A stretch of 64,000 nt of DNA. It comes from Bacteroidia bacterium. Its GTDB lineage: Bacteria; Bacteroidota; Bacteroidia; J057. Of this stretch, positions 19,307-29,074 are shown piece after piece. The position numbers were made by a program, and so were the translations under genes. Location: the NCBI GenBank assembly GCA_022760475.1, contig JALEFZ010000059.1:62001-126000 (forward strand), in the 5' to 3' direction. Position 1 is the stretch's first letter. Each line of letters opens with the position of its first letter. The notes beneath the pieces were generated by a model, which saw nothing but the letters and a program-made list of their open reading frames with translations, did no database searches and had not been told where the DNA came from.

Positions 19307-20869
19307 ATGGGCAACAAGGAAGAAATTGATGAACTCAAATCCCGGTTTTTTGCCAATATTTCCCATGAATTTCGTACTCCCCTTACATTAATTCTTGGCC
19401 AGGTCGAACAACTAAGGGAAGCCATTGCTGAGCAAACGCTTTATCCCAAACTGGATACCATCGAACGGAATGCCAGTCGACTGCTTGATTTGATCAATCA
19501 GGTATTGGAACTCGCCAAAATTGAAGCAGGAAGGCTGGATATGAAGATGGAAAATAGGGATATCATCCTATTCCTTTCCCAGATGGTTCAGGCCTTTGAT
19601 CCCCTCGTCAAGCAGAAAAAACTTCAACTCAATCTCATCGCTGAAGAAAAGGACTTCATCATGTCCTTTGACGCCTATAAATTGGAAAGGGTAATTTTTA
19701 ACCTAATCTCTAATGCCATCAAGTTTACGCCTGAAGAAGGAGAAGTGAGGGTAGAGTTCAAGGTGCTCGATGAAAAAAAACACATAGAAATCAAGATTAT
19801 AGATACTGGAATCGGTATAAGACCAGAAAAAGTTCCATATATTTTTGATCGTTTCTTTCAGATTAAGGTGGAAAAAACCCAGACCTACACAGGGACGGGG
19901 ATTGGACTTTCCTTGGTGAAGGAATTGATTGAAATGCACAATGGGGAAGTAAATGTAACAAGTAAGGTTGGAGAAGGGACAACTTTCATCATTTATCTAC
20001 CATACTTGCAAAATGAGGGCACTGCAACAGAAGAAGTTCATGAAATTAAGCTCGAGCCAATCAAGGAACTTAGCAAGCAGAAATTTGAGCTGCCCGAAGC
20101 CTCAGAAAACAAGGATTCTGTATTGATTGTAGAGGACAATGCAGAGTTAAGACAGTATTTACTTGAAGAGTTGTCAAAGGAAGGATATAACTTATCTGCG
20201 GCGGAAGATGGTGAAGAGGGCTTTATTTATGCCAAAAATATACTTCCAGACCTGATCATTTCAGACGTGATGATGCCGTTCATGGATGGTTATGAATTGG
20301 CAGAAGCCCTAAGATCAGAAGAAAGAACCAGCCACATCCCCATTGTCTTGCTTACTGCAAAAGCCTCTGAGAGTAGCAAACTTCATGGCTTGAGTATAGG
20401 AGTGGATGATTACCTATTTAAGCCCTTCAGCAGTGCTGAACTAAAGGTTCGGGTCAAAAACCTGATTGAACAAAGAAAGAGATTACGTGAAAAGTTCAAG
20501 ACCGCAACAGTTATCCGTCCTTCTGAGGTAAGTATGAATTCTGTCGATCAGGATTTTCTGGGGAAAGTCTTGAAGTGTATTGAGGAAAACATGGCTAACC
20601 CGCTATTCGGGGTGGATCTTCTGGCAGAGGAAGCAGGCATGAGCGTCAGCCACCTGAATAGAAAGCTCAACGCGCTTATTGATCAGCCGGGAGGTCAATT
20701 GATCAGGTCATTGCGTATGCAGCGTGCACAGGAACTTCTGGAAAAGAATGTGGGGAACATCTCCGAGATCGCCTATATGATCGGTTATTCCAACCCTACC
20801 CATTTTACCAGGAGCTTCAAAAAGCAGTTTGGATATTCTCCTTCAGAGTTCAAAAAAAGACAGGCCTGA
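19307..20869 (+). CDS. Sensor-less hybrid histidine kinase / receiver / AraC regulator
   Basis: A 520-residue one-protein two-component system: HisKA with His20 in FANISHEFRTPL, an HATPase domain at about 125-232 (N box NLISNAIKFT, G boxes DTGIGI and GTGIGL), a receiver at about 265-380 (Asp320 in IISDVMMPFMDG, Lys in LFKPF) and an AraC/XylS DNA-binding domain at about 425-518 (IAYMIGYSNPTHFTRSFKKQ). It resembles the C-terminal half of Bacteroidota hybrid two-component systems but has no sensor domain or membrane segment. The start is fixed by an in-frame TAG six bases upstream. Its input must come from a partner or from the cytoplasm. Its stop overlaps the arfB start by one base. Confidence 0.93.
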   Translation: MGNKEEIDELKSRFFANISHEFRTPLTLILGQVEQLREAIAEQTLYPKLDTIERNASRLLDLINQVLELAKIEAGRLDMKMENRDIILFLSQMVQAFDPLVKQKKLQLNLIAEEKDFIMSFDAYKLERVIFNLISNAIKFTPEEGEVRVEFKVLDEKKHIEIKIIDTGIGIRPEKVPYIFDRFFQIKVEKTQTYTGTGIGLSLVKELIEMHNGEVNVTSKVGEGTTFIIYLPYLQNEGTATEEVHEIKLEPIKELSKQKFELPEASENKDSVLIVEDNAELRQYLLEELSKEGYNLSAAEDGEEGFIYAKNILPDLIISDVMMPFMDGYELAEALRSEERTSHIPIVLLTAKASESSKLHGLSIGVDDYLFKPFSSAELKVRVKNLIEQRKRLREKFKTATVIRPSEVSMNSVDQDFLGKVLKCIEENMANPLFGVDLLAEEAGMSVSHLNRKLNALIDQPGGQLIRSLRMQRAQELLEKNVGNISEIAYMIGYSNPTHFTRSFKKQFGYSPSEFKKRQA

Positions 20870-21267
20870 TGCCCATAAAGATACATGAAAGCGACTATGA
20901 AATGACTGCCATCAGAGCTTCAGGGCCAGGAGGACAAAATGTCAATAAGGTCGCTACGGGCATTCAATTAAGGTTTGACATCAAAAAATCAGCCTTGTCC
21001 GAAAGCCTGAAAAACAAGATCCTCCAACTCAGAGACAAACGAATCAATTCAGAGGGTATAGTCATCATAAAGGCGACCCAACACAGATCTCAGCAAAAAA
21101 ACAGGGAAGAGGCCGTCAAACGCCTACACCTTTTAGTAGAAAAGGCCAATAAAAAGGCGAAAAAGCGAATCGCTACTAAGCCGACCCGAGCTTCCAAAGA
21201 AGCAAAACGAAAGGACAAAACGAGGAGAAGCGAAGTAAAACAAGGGCGAAAAAAAATCAACTGGTAG
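20869..21267 (+). CDS. arfB: Alternative ribosome-rescue factor ArfB (peptidyl-tRNA hydrolase)
   Basis: ArfB releases peptides from ribosomes stalled without a stop codon. The 132-residue protein has the release-factor motif GPGGQNVNK around residues 20-28 and the basic C-terminal tail (about residues 95-132, almost all Lys/Arg/Thr/Ser) that enters the empty mRNA channel. Length is typical. The start ATG overlaps the stop of the kinase-AraC gene as TGATG, implying translational coupling. Confidence 0.94.
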   Translation: MPIKIHESDYEMTAIRASGPGGQNVNKVATGIQLRFDIKKSALSESLKNKILQLRDKRINSEGIVIIKATQHRSQQKNREEAVKRLHLLVEKANKKAKKRIATKPTRASKEAKRKDKTRRSEVKQGRKKINW

Positions 21268-21815
21268 CATCCATTTTCCTACTCCCCCCCTTAGAATAAG
21301 GCCCCAATACTAAATAGCCATGAAACATTCATCCCAATGTTCAGCCCTATTATCCTGCTTTCTACTTGTTCCCAAAAGGAGCCATTGGAAACAACCATTT
21401 AGATAAGGGGTAAAATAACTTTGGTGAGTTAAAGAACCGTCTTTCTCCAAGAGATACCAAGGGTTACTATCTGATGGGTGAAGACAGCCTATCTTATGTT
21501 CGGGATCTTGGGGATTTGATGGAAAGGCCTTCCTTAGCAAGATTAAATCCAGACATTGGAATTTTTTTCACCCAAATAGCAAAATAAAGCAGTAGGGCCA
21601 ATATATGATTGGCTCTCCAACCAATTGAAGTGTAAGGGCTTCCTGCGTATAATATTTTTCAACTACAAAAGATATATATCAGGAGAGCTTAGGATAGCCA
21701 CTCGTAAATAAAAAAATGAAACCAATTCCTAAAAATTTTGCTTATCCTTTTTATTTGAGTAGTCCTTCGATACAAAAAGCCCATCTTTTGTATATTCATG
21801 AAAATTAATTGAGTG
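21268..21815. other. 548-bp intergenic region with remnants of a small gene
   Basis: Apart from the decayed frame at 21337-21587, I see no gene or clear structure. A 76-codon minus-strand frame (21310-21540) has no protein-like character. The last 200 bases presumably hold the promoter of the kinase-cyclase gene. Confidence 0.55.
21337..21587 (+). pseudogene. Decayed small lipoprotein-like gene (frameshifted)
   Basis: One frame begins MFSPIILLSTCSQKEPLETT, a lipobox-like N-terminus, and stops at about 21400. A second frame continues protein-like from 21417 (NFGELKNRLSPRDTKG, then YYLMGEDSLSYVRDLGDL) and stops at 21587. The two frames differ by one phase, as if a small insertion or deletion between 21399 and 21417 broke a gene of about 80 codons. 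No family is recognised; the alternative is coincidence. Confidence 0.4.
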
Positions 21816-24800
21816 ATGGGAAGAAATTTTTGTAGAGGCTTATCCATTTTGTTTTTTGGGCTGTTGGCTTCATTCCCAAGCTCTATCCTTTCTCAAAATA
21901 CCAAGATTGAGCTATTCAGAGACCAATTTGGATCCCCTAATGACAGCCTCGGTATCTCCTACGCCGATTCTCTCTCCGACGAGTTTGAGTCACTGGAAAT
22001 GTGGGATTCGGCTTACAGATATAACATGCTAGGCATTGAGCGCTGCAGGACCTACAGAGATACCGCGAACCTTATTGAGCTTATTTACAACCTTCACCCC
22101 TATTATGAAGCCCTTGGAGATACCCTTAGAGCAGATAGTTGCAGGAGGGCTGCTTATCGTCTATTGGGATACTATGGATCAAGATTACAGAAAGAATTCA
22201 ACTCCTTCAACAACTCTATTGTATCCTCCAGAAAACGCTTTTCACTCTTGGTGTATGAAGATAGCAGCAAGACTGTAGACCTTGATTCAGCCATTAGTTT
22301 ATTCTATCAAGGTAAATTTAAAGCCAACTTCCAGCTCCAACCCAACAAGGACAACAGGGCATGGATCCGGTTCAGGATCAAAGGTTTCAGGGATTCATCA
22401 CTTAGGGCATTGTTTATGCTTGGGATGGAAACCCAGACCTGGGATACCGCCCAAATTTACATACCCCTCTCTTCGAATTCTTGGCGAAAAGAGGTTACGG
22501 GGCTTCGGGTACACCCCAAAAATAAAACCTCGGTGAAAGAATGGGGGAACATGTTTTATGTTGACCTCCCGGCAGGAAGCGATACCACAATTTTTATCCA
22601 ACTGGATGGTCTGTCCTCTATCAGGTCTGTCCCTGCCTATTTCATCAGCGAGCTTCAAGCTGAGTTTTTAACAGAAATCAGGTCTGAAGAGGAGAAGAAA
22701 ATTTTTGCCTTTTTGGGCATTTTGATGGCCATGGCCATGTATTTCTTGCTTTTGGCCATTGTTACAAAGGAAAAGTCTTATGTACCTTATCTGGTCTATC
22801 TATTTGGGATGATTTTGATTCCATTGAATTATTCCAAATTTCATGATTGGTTTCCTATGTATTCCGATTATGATTATTTCATGTACTTCCTGGGAATTGC
22901 CATTGCTGGTGCAGGCCTTCTTTCATTTTCCCGTACTTATCTGAACATCAAAAAACTTTCTCCAATCTGGAATAAAATCACAAAAATTTTCACCATCATC
23001 TACGTCATTCCTCCCATATTCATGAGTGTCGTATTTGGCTTTGGTTTCGTTTTTGGCAGCTACGATTTATCTCCAATAGGTGAACAAATTTTAAGCGTTT
23101 CCACAACTGTAATGGTCTTTTTATTGTTCATCAATATATTCCTGGGGCTGGTCCTGACCGTAATTTTAGGTTTTATCGCCTATAGAAAAGGATTTAAGCC
23201 GGCAGGATCATACCTCATTGGAATGACAATCCTGATCATTTTCGTTGGCCTACTTTCTGTGCTCTTGGTGTTAAACCCGAGGTTTATCATGATTTATCTG
23301 GATTATGAAATTGCCACCTCTACGGCAATGGGAGGGATCATTTTACAGTTGATCTTCTTTGCCCTGGGAGTCGGACAAAAAATCAACCTCCTCGAACAAG
23401 ACAATGCCAAAGCGCTTAAGTCCAAACTGGAAGTTGAAAGAGAAGCCAAAGACAAATTGCTTCAGGCAGATAAATTGAAAGACGAATTTCTAGCGAATAC
23501 TTCTCATGAATTACGTACCCCGCTTAATGGAATTCTGGGTCTAAGTGAGGCTATAAATGATGGTATTACAGGCCCTACTACACCCGAGATGCAGGAAAAC
23601 CTTGGTATGATTATCAGTTCTGCCAGAAGGCTTAGTGGCTTGGTCAATGATCTTTTGGATTTTTCAAAGCTAAAAAACTATGACCTGGAACTTCAATTGA
23701 GACCCCTCGATTTTCGTTCCCTTGCAGATGTTGTCCTCAAAGTAAGCCAATCCTTGCTGGGTGAAAAAGACATTGTGTTGGCTCATAACATTCCTGCTGA
23801 CCTCCCAGCTGTCATGGCGGATGAGAATCGATTACAACAAATCCTTTACAACCTGATCGGCAACGCCATCAAATTCACCGAAAAAGGACAGGTTCTATTG
23901 GAGGCATGGCACGAAAATCAAGTGGTAAATATTTCTGTTAAGGACAGTGGTATTGGTATTCCAAAGGATAAGCAAGATCAGATCTTCCAATCTTTCGAAC
24001 AAGGAGATGGCTCTACAGCCAGGGAGTATGGCGGCACAGGACTTGGATTAAGCATTACCAAACAGTTGATCGAGTTACATGGAGGTAAAATCAAGGTAGA
24101 ATCTGAAGTGGGAAGAGGCTCTAATTTTTCATTCTTTATTCCCATCACTGATAAAAATACAGAGACATATAATGAATTGCCGAAGGTTGAAGAAAACCCT
24201 ATTTCCATTCCAGAGGCTCTTCCAATTGAAAAACAGGAGTTAATCACGAATCAGCAGACAAAAGCGAGGCTTTACACGGGTAATAAATCCCTTTACCGCA
24301 TCCTGGTAGTAGATGATGAGCCCGTAAACCGCCAAGTTCTTAAAAATCATCTCGCTGCCGAGCCGTTTTACGTAACGACTGTTATGAATGGTGTCGAAGC
24401 CCTAGAAGCAATAGATTCTGGCCAGGAATTTGACCTTGTCTTGCTGGATGTAATGATGCCAAAGCTATCAGGCTTTGAGGTTTGTCAGAAGCTAAGAGAG
24501 AAATATCTTCCAGCAGAGCTACCCATCATCATGATTACGGCTAAAAATCAGGTCTCTGATCTGGTCTCAGGGCTAAAATTCGGGGCCAACGATTACATTG
24601 TTAAGCCCTTTTCCAAACAAGAATTGCTGGCAAGGATTCAGACACACCTGCATTTGCTGGACATCCATGCAGCTACAAGTCGATTCGTTCCCTATGAGTT
24701 TCTGAGATCCCTTGGAAAAGAGACCATTACTGAGGTCAAATTAGGGGATCAAGTTGCGCGAGAGGGCACTATCCTATTTTCTGATATCAGAGGCTACACA

Positions 24801-25526
24801 AGCGTGGCTGAGGGCATGACTCCAAGGGAGACCTTCGCCTTTCTGAATGCCTATCTGAGCAGGATGGGACCTATAATTCAGGACAACCAAGGCTTCGTCA
24901 ATCAATTTTATGGGGATGGAATCATGGCCTTGTTCCTGAAAGGTGGGGAAGATGGTTTGAAAGCAGGAATCGGAATGCTAAAGACCTTACATATTTATAA
25001 TGAAGAGCGCCTCCAAAAAGGACGAACCCCACTTCGCATCGGCATAGGCCTGCACATGGGTTCTCTTATGCTGGGCATGATCGGGGATACCCGACGCCTG
25101 GACACTGGGCTAGTCGCTGACTCTGTAAATACCACTTCAAGGATAGAGGGTCTTACCAAATTCTATGGTGCATCTCTCTTACTTTCAAGGTCGCTCTATG
25201 AGGAAATAGAAAATCCTGAGGATTACCATCTAAGACCGCTGGGAAAGGCATTGGTGAAAGGAAAGAAAGAACCGATTGAACTTTTTGAATGTCTGGATGG
25301 TCTTGAGGAAAGGGAATTTCAACTGAAAGTTCAAAATCAACCCGATTTCGAAGCTGGCTTGGAATCGTATTACAATAAGAATTTTGCCCGAGCGATTGCC
25401 TGCTTCTCTCAGGTTTTGGAACAAAATCCCGACGATCTCGCTGCGAAGTATTACCTGGATCAGGCGTCCTCCTTACTGGGAAAGACTGTTGCAGAAAATT
25501 GGACCGGGGTAAATCAGGTTGGATAA
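21816..25526 (+). CDS. 7TM hybrid histidine kinase - receiver - class III nucleotide cyclase
   Basis: A 1236-residue signalling protein (from the ATG at 21816; a GTG lies one codon earlier). In order: signal peptide, a 7TMR-DISMED2-like extracellular domain at about 125-275, a seven-helix membrane region at about 290-515, HisKA with His564 ([12 protein letters not shown]), HATPase at about 670-785, receiver with Asp878 ([13 protein letters not shown]), a class III nucleotide cyclase domain at about 980-1165 and a TPR-like tail ([17 protein letters not shown]). The cyclase has metal Asp990 in FSDIRGYT, the second Asp in [10 protein letters not shown], and the Asn/Arg pair in [14 protein letters not shown]. 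Purine-selecting positions are Gln (VNQFYGD) and Gly, not the Lys/Asp or Lys/Thr of adenylate cyclases. It links an external signal to phosphotransfer and probably a cyclic nucleotide. Confidence 0.9.
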   Translation: MGRNFCRGLSILFFGLLASFPSSILSQNTKIELFRDQFGSPNDSLGISYADSLSDEFESLEMWDSAYRYNMLGIERCRTYRDTANLIELIYNLHPYYEALGDTLRADSCRRAAYRLLGYYGSRLQKEFNSFNNSIVSSRKRFSLLVYEDSSKTVDLDSAISLFYQGKFKANFQLQPNKDNRAWIRFRIKGFRDSSLRALFMLGMETQTWDTAQIYIPLSSNSWRKEVTGLRVHPKNKTSVKEWGNMFYVDLPAGSDTTIFIQLDGLSSIRSVPAYFISELQAEFLTEIRSEEEKKIFAFLGILMAMAMYFLLLAIVTKEKSYVPYLVYLFGMILIPLNYSKFHDWFPMYSDYDYFMYFLGIAIAGAGLLSFSRTYLNIKKLSPIWNKITKIFTIIYVIPPIFMSVVFGFGFVFGSYDLSPIGEQILSVSTTVMVFLLFINIFLGLVLTVILGFIAYRKGFKPAGSYLIGMTILIIFVGLLSVLLVLNPRFIMIYLDYEIATSTAMGGIILQLIFFALGVGQKINLLEQDNAKALKSKLEVEREAKDKLLQADKLKDEFLANTSHELRTPLNGILGLSEAINDGITGPTTPEMQENLGMIISSARRLSGLVNDLLDFSKLKNYDLELQLRPLDFRSLADVVLKVSQSLLGEKDIVLAHNIPADLPAVMADENRLQQILYNLIGNAIKFTEKGQVLLEAWHENQVVNISVKDSGIGIPKDKQDQIFQSFEQGDGSTAREYGGTGLGLSITKQLIELHGGKIKVESEVGRGSNFSFFIPITDKNTETYNELPKVEENPISIPEALPIEKQELITNQQTKARLYTGNKSLYRILVVDDEPVNRQVLKNHLAAEPFYVTTVMNGVEALEAIDSGQEFDLVLLDVMMPKLSGFEVCQKLREKYLPAELPIIMITAKNQVSDLVSGLKFGANDYIVKPFSKQELLARIQTHLHLLDIHAATSRFVPYEFLRSLGKETITEVKLGDQVAREGTILFSDIRGYTSVAEGMTPRETFAFLNAYLSRMGPIIQDNQGFVNQFYGDGIMALFLKGGEDGLKAGIGMLKTLHIYNEERLQKGRTPLRIGIGLHMGSLMLGMIGDTRRLDTGLVADSVNTTSRIEGLTKFYGASLLLSRSLYEEIENPEDYHLRPLGKALVKGKKEPIELFECLDGLEEREFQLKVQNQPDFEAGLESYYNKNFARAIACFSQVLEQNPDDLAAKYYLDQASSLLGKTVAENWTGVNQVG

Positions 25527-25623
25527 TGTCCACCCTTTTGGGACTTACTTGTTTAAATCCTTCGGATCACATTCAATCGGTTACACATTTGTAAGAAAAA
25601 GCCATAGCTTTATAAGCTAGTTT

Positions 25624-26868
25624 ATGAAATTCTCAGAATTCGGCATATCAGATGAACTGGTTCGCAGCCTGGACCAACTGGGCTACAAACGTCCCACTGA
25701 CATCCAGTACAAGGCAATTCCTTCCATCATGAAAGGAGAAGATGTCCTGGCCATCGCTCAGACAGGTACGGGTAAAACCGCAGCCTTTGCCATACCGATA
25801 GTCGATCGGCTGCACAAAAGAAAAAGTTCCAAGCGAAGCGACGGCATCAAATGCCTCGTCATGGTTCCTACCCACGAATTGGCCATTCAGACCTCAGGCA
25901 GCTTCGGAAAAATAGGTAAGCACACACGTGTAAAATCCTTTGGAGTATTTGGAGGGGTAGAACAAGAGCAACAAATTGCACAGCTCAACAAAGGAATCGA
26001 TGTACTCATCGCTACCCCTGGCCGTATGTTTGACCTGGTTCATCAAGGGCACCTTGACCTAAGAAAGGTTGAAGTTCTGATTTTGGATGAGGCAGATCAT
26101 ATGCTTGATCTCGGCTTCTATAAGGATATTCAGGACCTCATAAGGCTACTCCCCAGACGTCGCCAAACCCTTTATTTTTCAGCCACCATTAATGAAAAAA
26201 TAAAGAAACTGGCCTATTCCATCGTCAAGAATCCCATCAGAATTCAGATTTCTCCTAAAAATCCAGTCAACAAGAACATCGAGCATGGAGTTGCCATGGT
26301 TGAAATGGATGACAAGAGGTTTTTCCTTGAGAGGCTGTTCAAGGAACAAGAGGATAAAAAAATCCTTGTTTTTGTACGGACCAAAATCCGCGCAGAACGT
26401 GTAGCCAAAGCCATGGGCAGGGTAGAAATACAAAGTACCACCCTGCATGGAGACAAAGATCAAAAAGAAAGGTTACAAGCCCTGAGACAATTCAGGGAAA
26501 GTGAGGTCCGAATGCTCATCGCTACAGACGTAAGCGCAAGAGGCCTGGATATCCCGGATGTAGATCAGGTCATCAATTATGACCTCCCGGAAAGGGGTGA
26601 TGTCTATGTCCACCGCGTGGGCAGGACAGGTCGAGGAAAACAAAGAGGATCTGCTATTTCTTTTTGCAGCAGCCACGAAAAAGATTATTTGAAAAATATC
26701 GAATCCTACATTGGAGACTCAGTTCCCAGGCTGGAAATTGGAAAGGAAGAGTATAAGCATACCCTAAAAGGTTTCGGAGAAAAAGGAGGTGATTGGCGGC
26801 AAGTCATCAAAGAGATAGAAGAGGAAGATGATTTTCGCAAAAAGGGCCGCAAAAAAAAGAAAAGGTAG
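25624..26868 (+). CDS. DEAD-box RNA helicase (RhlE-like)
   Basis: A 414-residue ATP-dependent RNA helicase with all core motifs: Q motif (RPTDIQYKAI), motif I AQTGTGKTAAF, Ia PTHELA, GG, TPGR, motif II DEAD at about 158-161, motif III SAT, and motifs V-VI (ATDVSARGLDIPDV, HRVGRTGRGK). A short basic tail (KKGRKKKKR) ends the protein. Such helicases remodel structured RNA in ribosome assembly and cold adaptation. The poly-Lys codons at the 3' end also provide the T tract of a minus-strand terminator. Confidence 0.95.
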   Translation: MKFSEFGISDELVRSLDQLGYKRPTDIQYKAIPSIMKGEDVLAIAQTGTGKTAAFAIPIVDRLHKRKSSKRSDGIKCLVMVPTHELAIQTSGSFGKIGKHTRVKSFGVFGGVEQEQQIAQLNKGIDVLIATPGRMFDLVHQGHLDLRKVEVLILDEADHMLDLGFYKDIQDLIRLLPRRRQTLYFSATINEKIKKLAYSIVKNPIRIQISPKNPVNKNIEHGVAMVEMDDKRFFLERLFKEQEDKKILVFVRTKIRAERVAKAMGRVEIQSTTLHGDKDQKERLQALRQFRESEVRMLIATDVSARGLDIPDVDQVINYDLPERGDVYVHRVGRTGRGKQRGSAISFCSSHEKDYLKNIESYIGDSVPRLEIGKEEYKHTLKGFGEKGGDWRQVIKEIEEEDDFRKKGRKKKKR

Positions 26869-26889
26869 GAAGTTTTGTGCTTCCTACCT
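26851..26889 (-). terminator. Terminator for the minus-strand Cys-rich protein gene
   Basis: A perfect 10-bp stem (26863-26872 with 26880-26889) overlaps the helicase stop codon. On the minus strand it is followed by a T-rich tract formed by the helicase poly-Lys codons. On the plus strand no T tract follows. It lies 29 bases after the Cys-rich gene stop. Confidence 0.65.
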
Positions 26890-26917
26890 AGGGACGAACT
26901 ACTCAATTAACCTCAGC

Positions 26918-27364
26918 TTATTTTTTACAAGGGATCTTTTTTCCTCGCATCTTACAGCGAGTCTTTTTAGCAACACAGTAACAGCGTAGCTCCTTCTTCG
27001 GTTGAACTCTCTTGTCATTATTCTTGTCATACCAGAACATTTGGCACTTTTCACAAGTATCATCACATCCTATCTTGTAGCAATTTCCTTTTCTTTTGAT
27101 CACAATCGTAGAAGGCATTCTTTTTACCTTACGAGACAATTTCAACGTCTTGGCTTGCGAAACGGAAATGGGCTTTGCAGCTTTCAAAACTGAAGGTTCA
27201 ATCATAAAAGTTCCACCTTTTCGAAGAATGTCATCTTTTGTGATGATTAATCCTGGCTTTTGGAACCAAGGGGGTAGGGTGTCATTAACTTGAGCTTGAG
27301 CCTCGTGGCCGAAGGCAAATAGAAATGCAAAAAGTAGGGTGCTAATAATTACTTTAGCTTTCAT
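26918..27364 (-). CDS. Secreted basic Cys-rich hypothetical protein
   Basis: A 148-residue protein with a clear signal peptide (about 1-24, cleaved after EAQA). The C-terminal 55 residues are strongly basic and carry eight or nine cysteines in CYKIGCDDTCEKCQMFW, CYCVAKKTRCK and a final IPCKK. The spacing suggests disulfide or metal knuckles in the periplasm. No family recognised. The high density of Lys/Arg and Cys hints at binding of acidic polymers or metal; that is inference. Confidence 0.75.
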   Translation of the reverse strand: MKAKVIISTLLFAFLFAFGHEAQAQVNDTLPPWFQKPGLIITKDDILRKGGTFMIEPSVLKAAKPISVSQAKTLKLSRKVKRMPSTIVIKRKGNCYKIGCDDTCEKCQMFWYDKNNDKRVQPKKELRCYCVAKKTRCKMRGKKIPCKK

Positions 27365-27522
27365 AGTTTAAATTGTTAAGTGTTTTTTCTGAATTCCTTT
27401 TATAGTTCCCTCCCCCATTCAAGATGTAACACGACAATTGATTTTTTTTTGAATTTGTTGAATCCTTTTGCCCTGAAGGCCACCTAACAAAACATTAACA
27501 AATGTCTATAGGTTAGCCTTAT

Positions 27523-29025
27523 GTGAGTAAAAGTTCACCCATCAACATATTGTGGTTCAAAAGAGACCTCAGGCTACAGGATCATCTTCCCCTTCGACAA
27601 GCAATTGGTGAAGGACTCCCCATATTGTTATTCTATGCTTTTGAGCCTTCTCTTATATCTGGTAACAAAAGCAAATACGACCTTAGGCATTTACGATTTA
27701 TTTGGGAGTCTCTATCAGAAATGCAGGAGTTGCTATCTAGCCATCAAACAAAAATCCACATCGTCCACCAGGAGGTAATCAGTTTCCTGGAATATGTCTC
27801 CGAGCGTTACCTCATCCAAAATATCTATTCCTACCAGGAAACAGGCATCCAAATAACATTTGACAGAGATATTGAAGTTGGGAAATGGTGCAAGGCCAAA
27901 GGTATCCAATGGCGGGAATTTCAGATGGGAGGAGTTATTCGAGGAATCAACAACCGTAAAAATTGGCCTAAAAAATACATTGAGATTCTTTCAGCTCCGC
28001 TTGACAAGGTATCACTGGATAAAATAGTCCCTTTCCAATTACCCAGATGGGAATACGAATCCATCAAAGGATCTCCAATTCCTGAAAGCTGGAAAAGACC
28101 GGACAGAATCTTTCAACCAGGAGGAAGTCGCACAGGCTGGAAATACCTCATGGATTTTTTTGAGCGAAGGCATAGGGGTTATGCAAGGCAGATCTCCAAG
28201 CCAGAACTTAGCAGGACATCCTGTGCAAGAATCTCCCCATATCTCGCATGGGGTAATCTCTCCAGCAAGCAAGTCTTTCATCAATTGAGATACTTCCTTA
28301 GCTTAAAAGAGAGCAACTACGCCGATCTTCAGGCATTTCAATCCAGGCTTCTTTGGCGAGACCATTTCATACAGAAATTTGAGGCAGAGGTGAGCCTGGA
28401 GTGGAAAAACCAAAATCCTCATTACAATCGCATTAGGCAAGACTGGAACGAAGACGCTTATTTGGCATGGGAACAAGGTCAAACGGGCTTTCCATTGATT
28501 GATGCAGCCATGCGCTCTGTGATACAGACGGGTTTCCTGAATTTTCGTTGTAGAGCTATGCTCGTCTCCTTTCTCACACATCACCTATGGCTTGATTGGC
28601 AAAGAGGAGCCACCCATCTGGGAAAGCAATTTCTGGACTATGAACCGGGAATCCACTACCCGCAATTTCAAATGCAGGCGGGTACGACAGGAATCCATAC
28701 TGTCAGGGTTTACAATCCCGTCAAGCAATCCAAAGACCATGACAAAGAAGGGGTTTTTATCAAAAAATGGGTACCAGAACTCAGGCAATTACCTGCAAGT
28801 CTGATTCATGAGCCTTGGAAGGTAACTGCACTGGAAAGTCAATTCTACAATTTCTTTCCTGGGAAAGATTACCCACTACCCATAGTCAACATAGAAGAAA
28901 GTTATCGGAAGGCACAGGACATCCTATGGTACATGAGAAAAGATCCTGCAATCAAGGCTGAAGGGCTGGAAATCATGTCAAAACATGTCAATGATGACAG
29001 GGATAACTGGTCTAGGCTAAAATAA
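27523..29025 (+). CDS. Photolyase/cryptochrome family protein, divergent branch
   Basis: A 500-residue flavoprotein with the N-terminal photolyase domain ([14 protein letters not shown]) and the C-terminal FAD-binding helical domain. The FAD site pieces are recognisable: [36 protein letters not shown] and [10 protein letters not shown]. The Asn in YNP matches the FAD-N5 Asn of photolyases, consistent with light-driven DNA repair. Several positions differ from class I CPD photolyases: MHNR is replaced by LNFR, and GNWQW by PQFQM. It is probably a photolyase-type repair enzyme of a poorly studied bacterial branch. The start is GTG, since the ATG two bases earlier is followed at once by TGA. Amylosucrase follows after 49 bases. 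Confidence 0.92.
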   Translation: MSKSSPINILWFKRDLRLQDHLPLRQAIGEGLPILLFYAFEPSLISGNKSKYDLRHLRFIWESLSEMQELLSSHQTKIHIVHQEVISFLEYVSERYLIQNIYSYQETGIQITFDRDIEVGKWCKAKGIQWREFQMGGVIRGINNRKNWPKKYIEILSAPLDKVSLDKIVPFQLPRWEYESIKGSPIPESWKRPDRIFQPGGSRTGWKYLMDFFERRHRGYARQISKPELSRTSCARISPYLAWGNLSSKQVFHQLRYFLSLKESNYADLQAFQSRLLWRDHFIQKFEAEVSLEWKNQNPHYNRIRQDWNEDAYLAWEQGQTGFPLIDAAMRSVIQTGFLNFRCRAMLVSFLTHHLWLDWQRGATHLGKQFLDYEPGIHYPQFQMQAGTTGIHTVRVYNPVKQSKDHDKEGVFIKKWVPELRQLPASLIHEPWKVTALESQFYNFFPGKDYPLPIVNIEESYRKAQDILWYMRKDPAIKAEGLEIMSKHVNDDRDNWSRLK

Positions 29026-29074
29026 TATCTGCTTGTCCACTAAAATAAGGTAGTTAGCAGAATTTGAATTAATT

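Noticed and set aside
19261-19329. Short ATG frame just before the sensor-less kinase as its lost sensor
   Set aside because: It is only about 20 codons, in a different phase, and has no sensor-like features.
21310-21540. 76-codon minus-strand frame in the spacer after arfB
   Set aside because: No start context, no family, and it overlaps the decayed plus-strand frames that look more like real protein.
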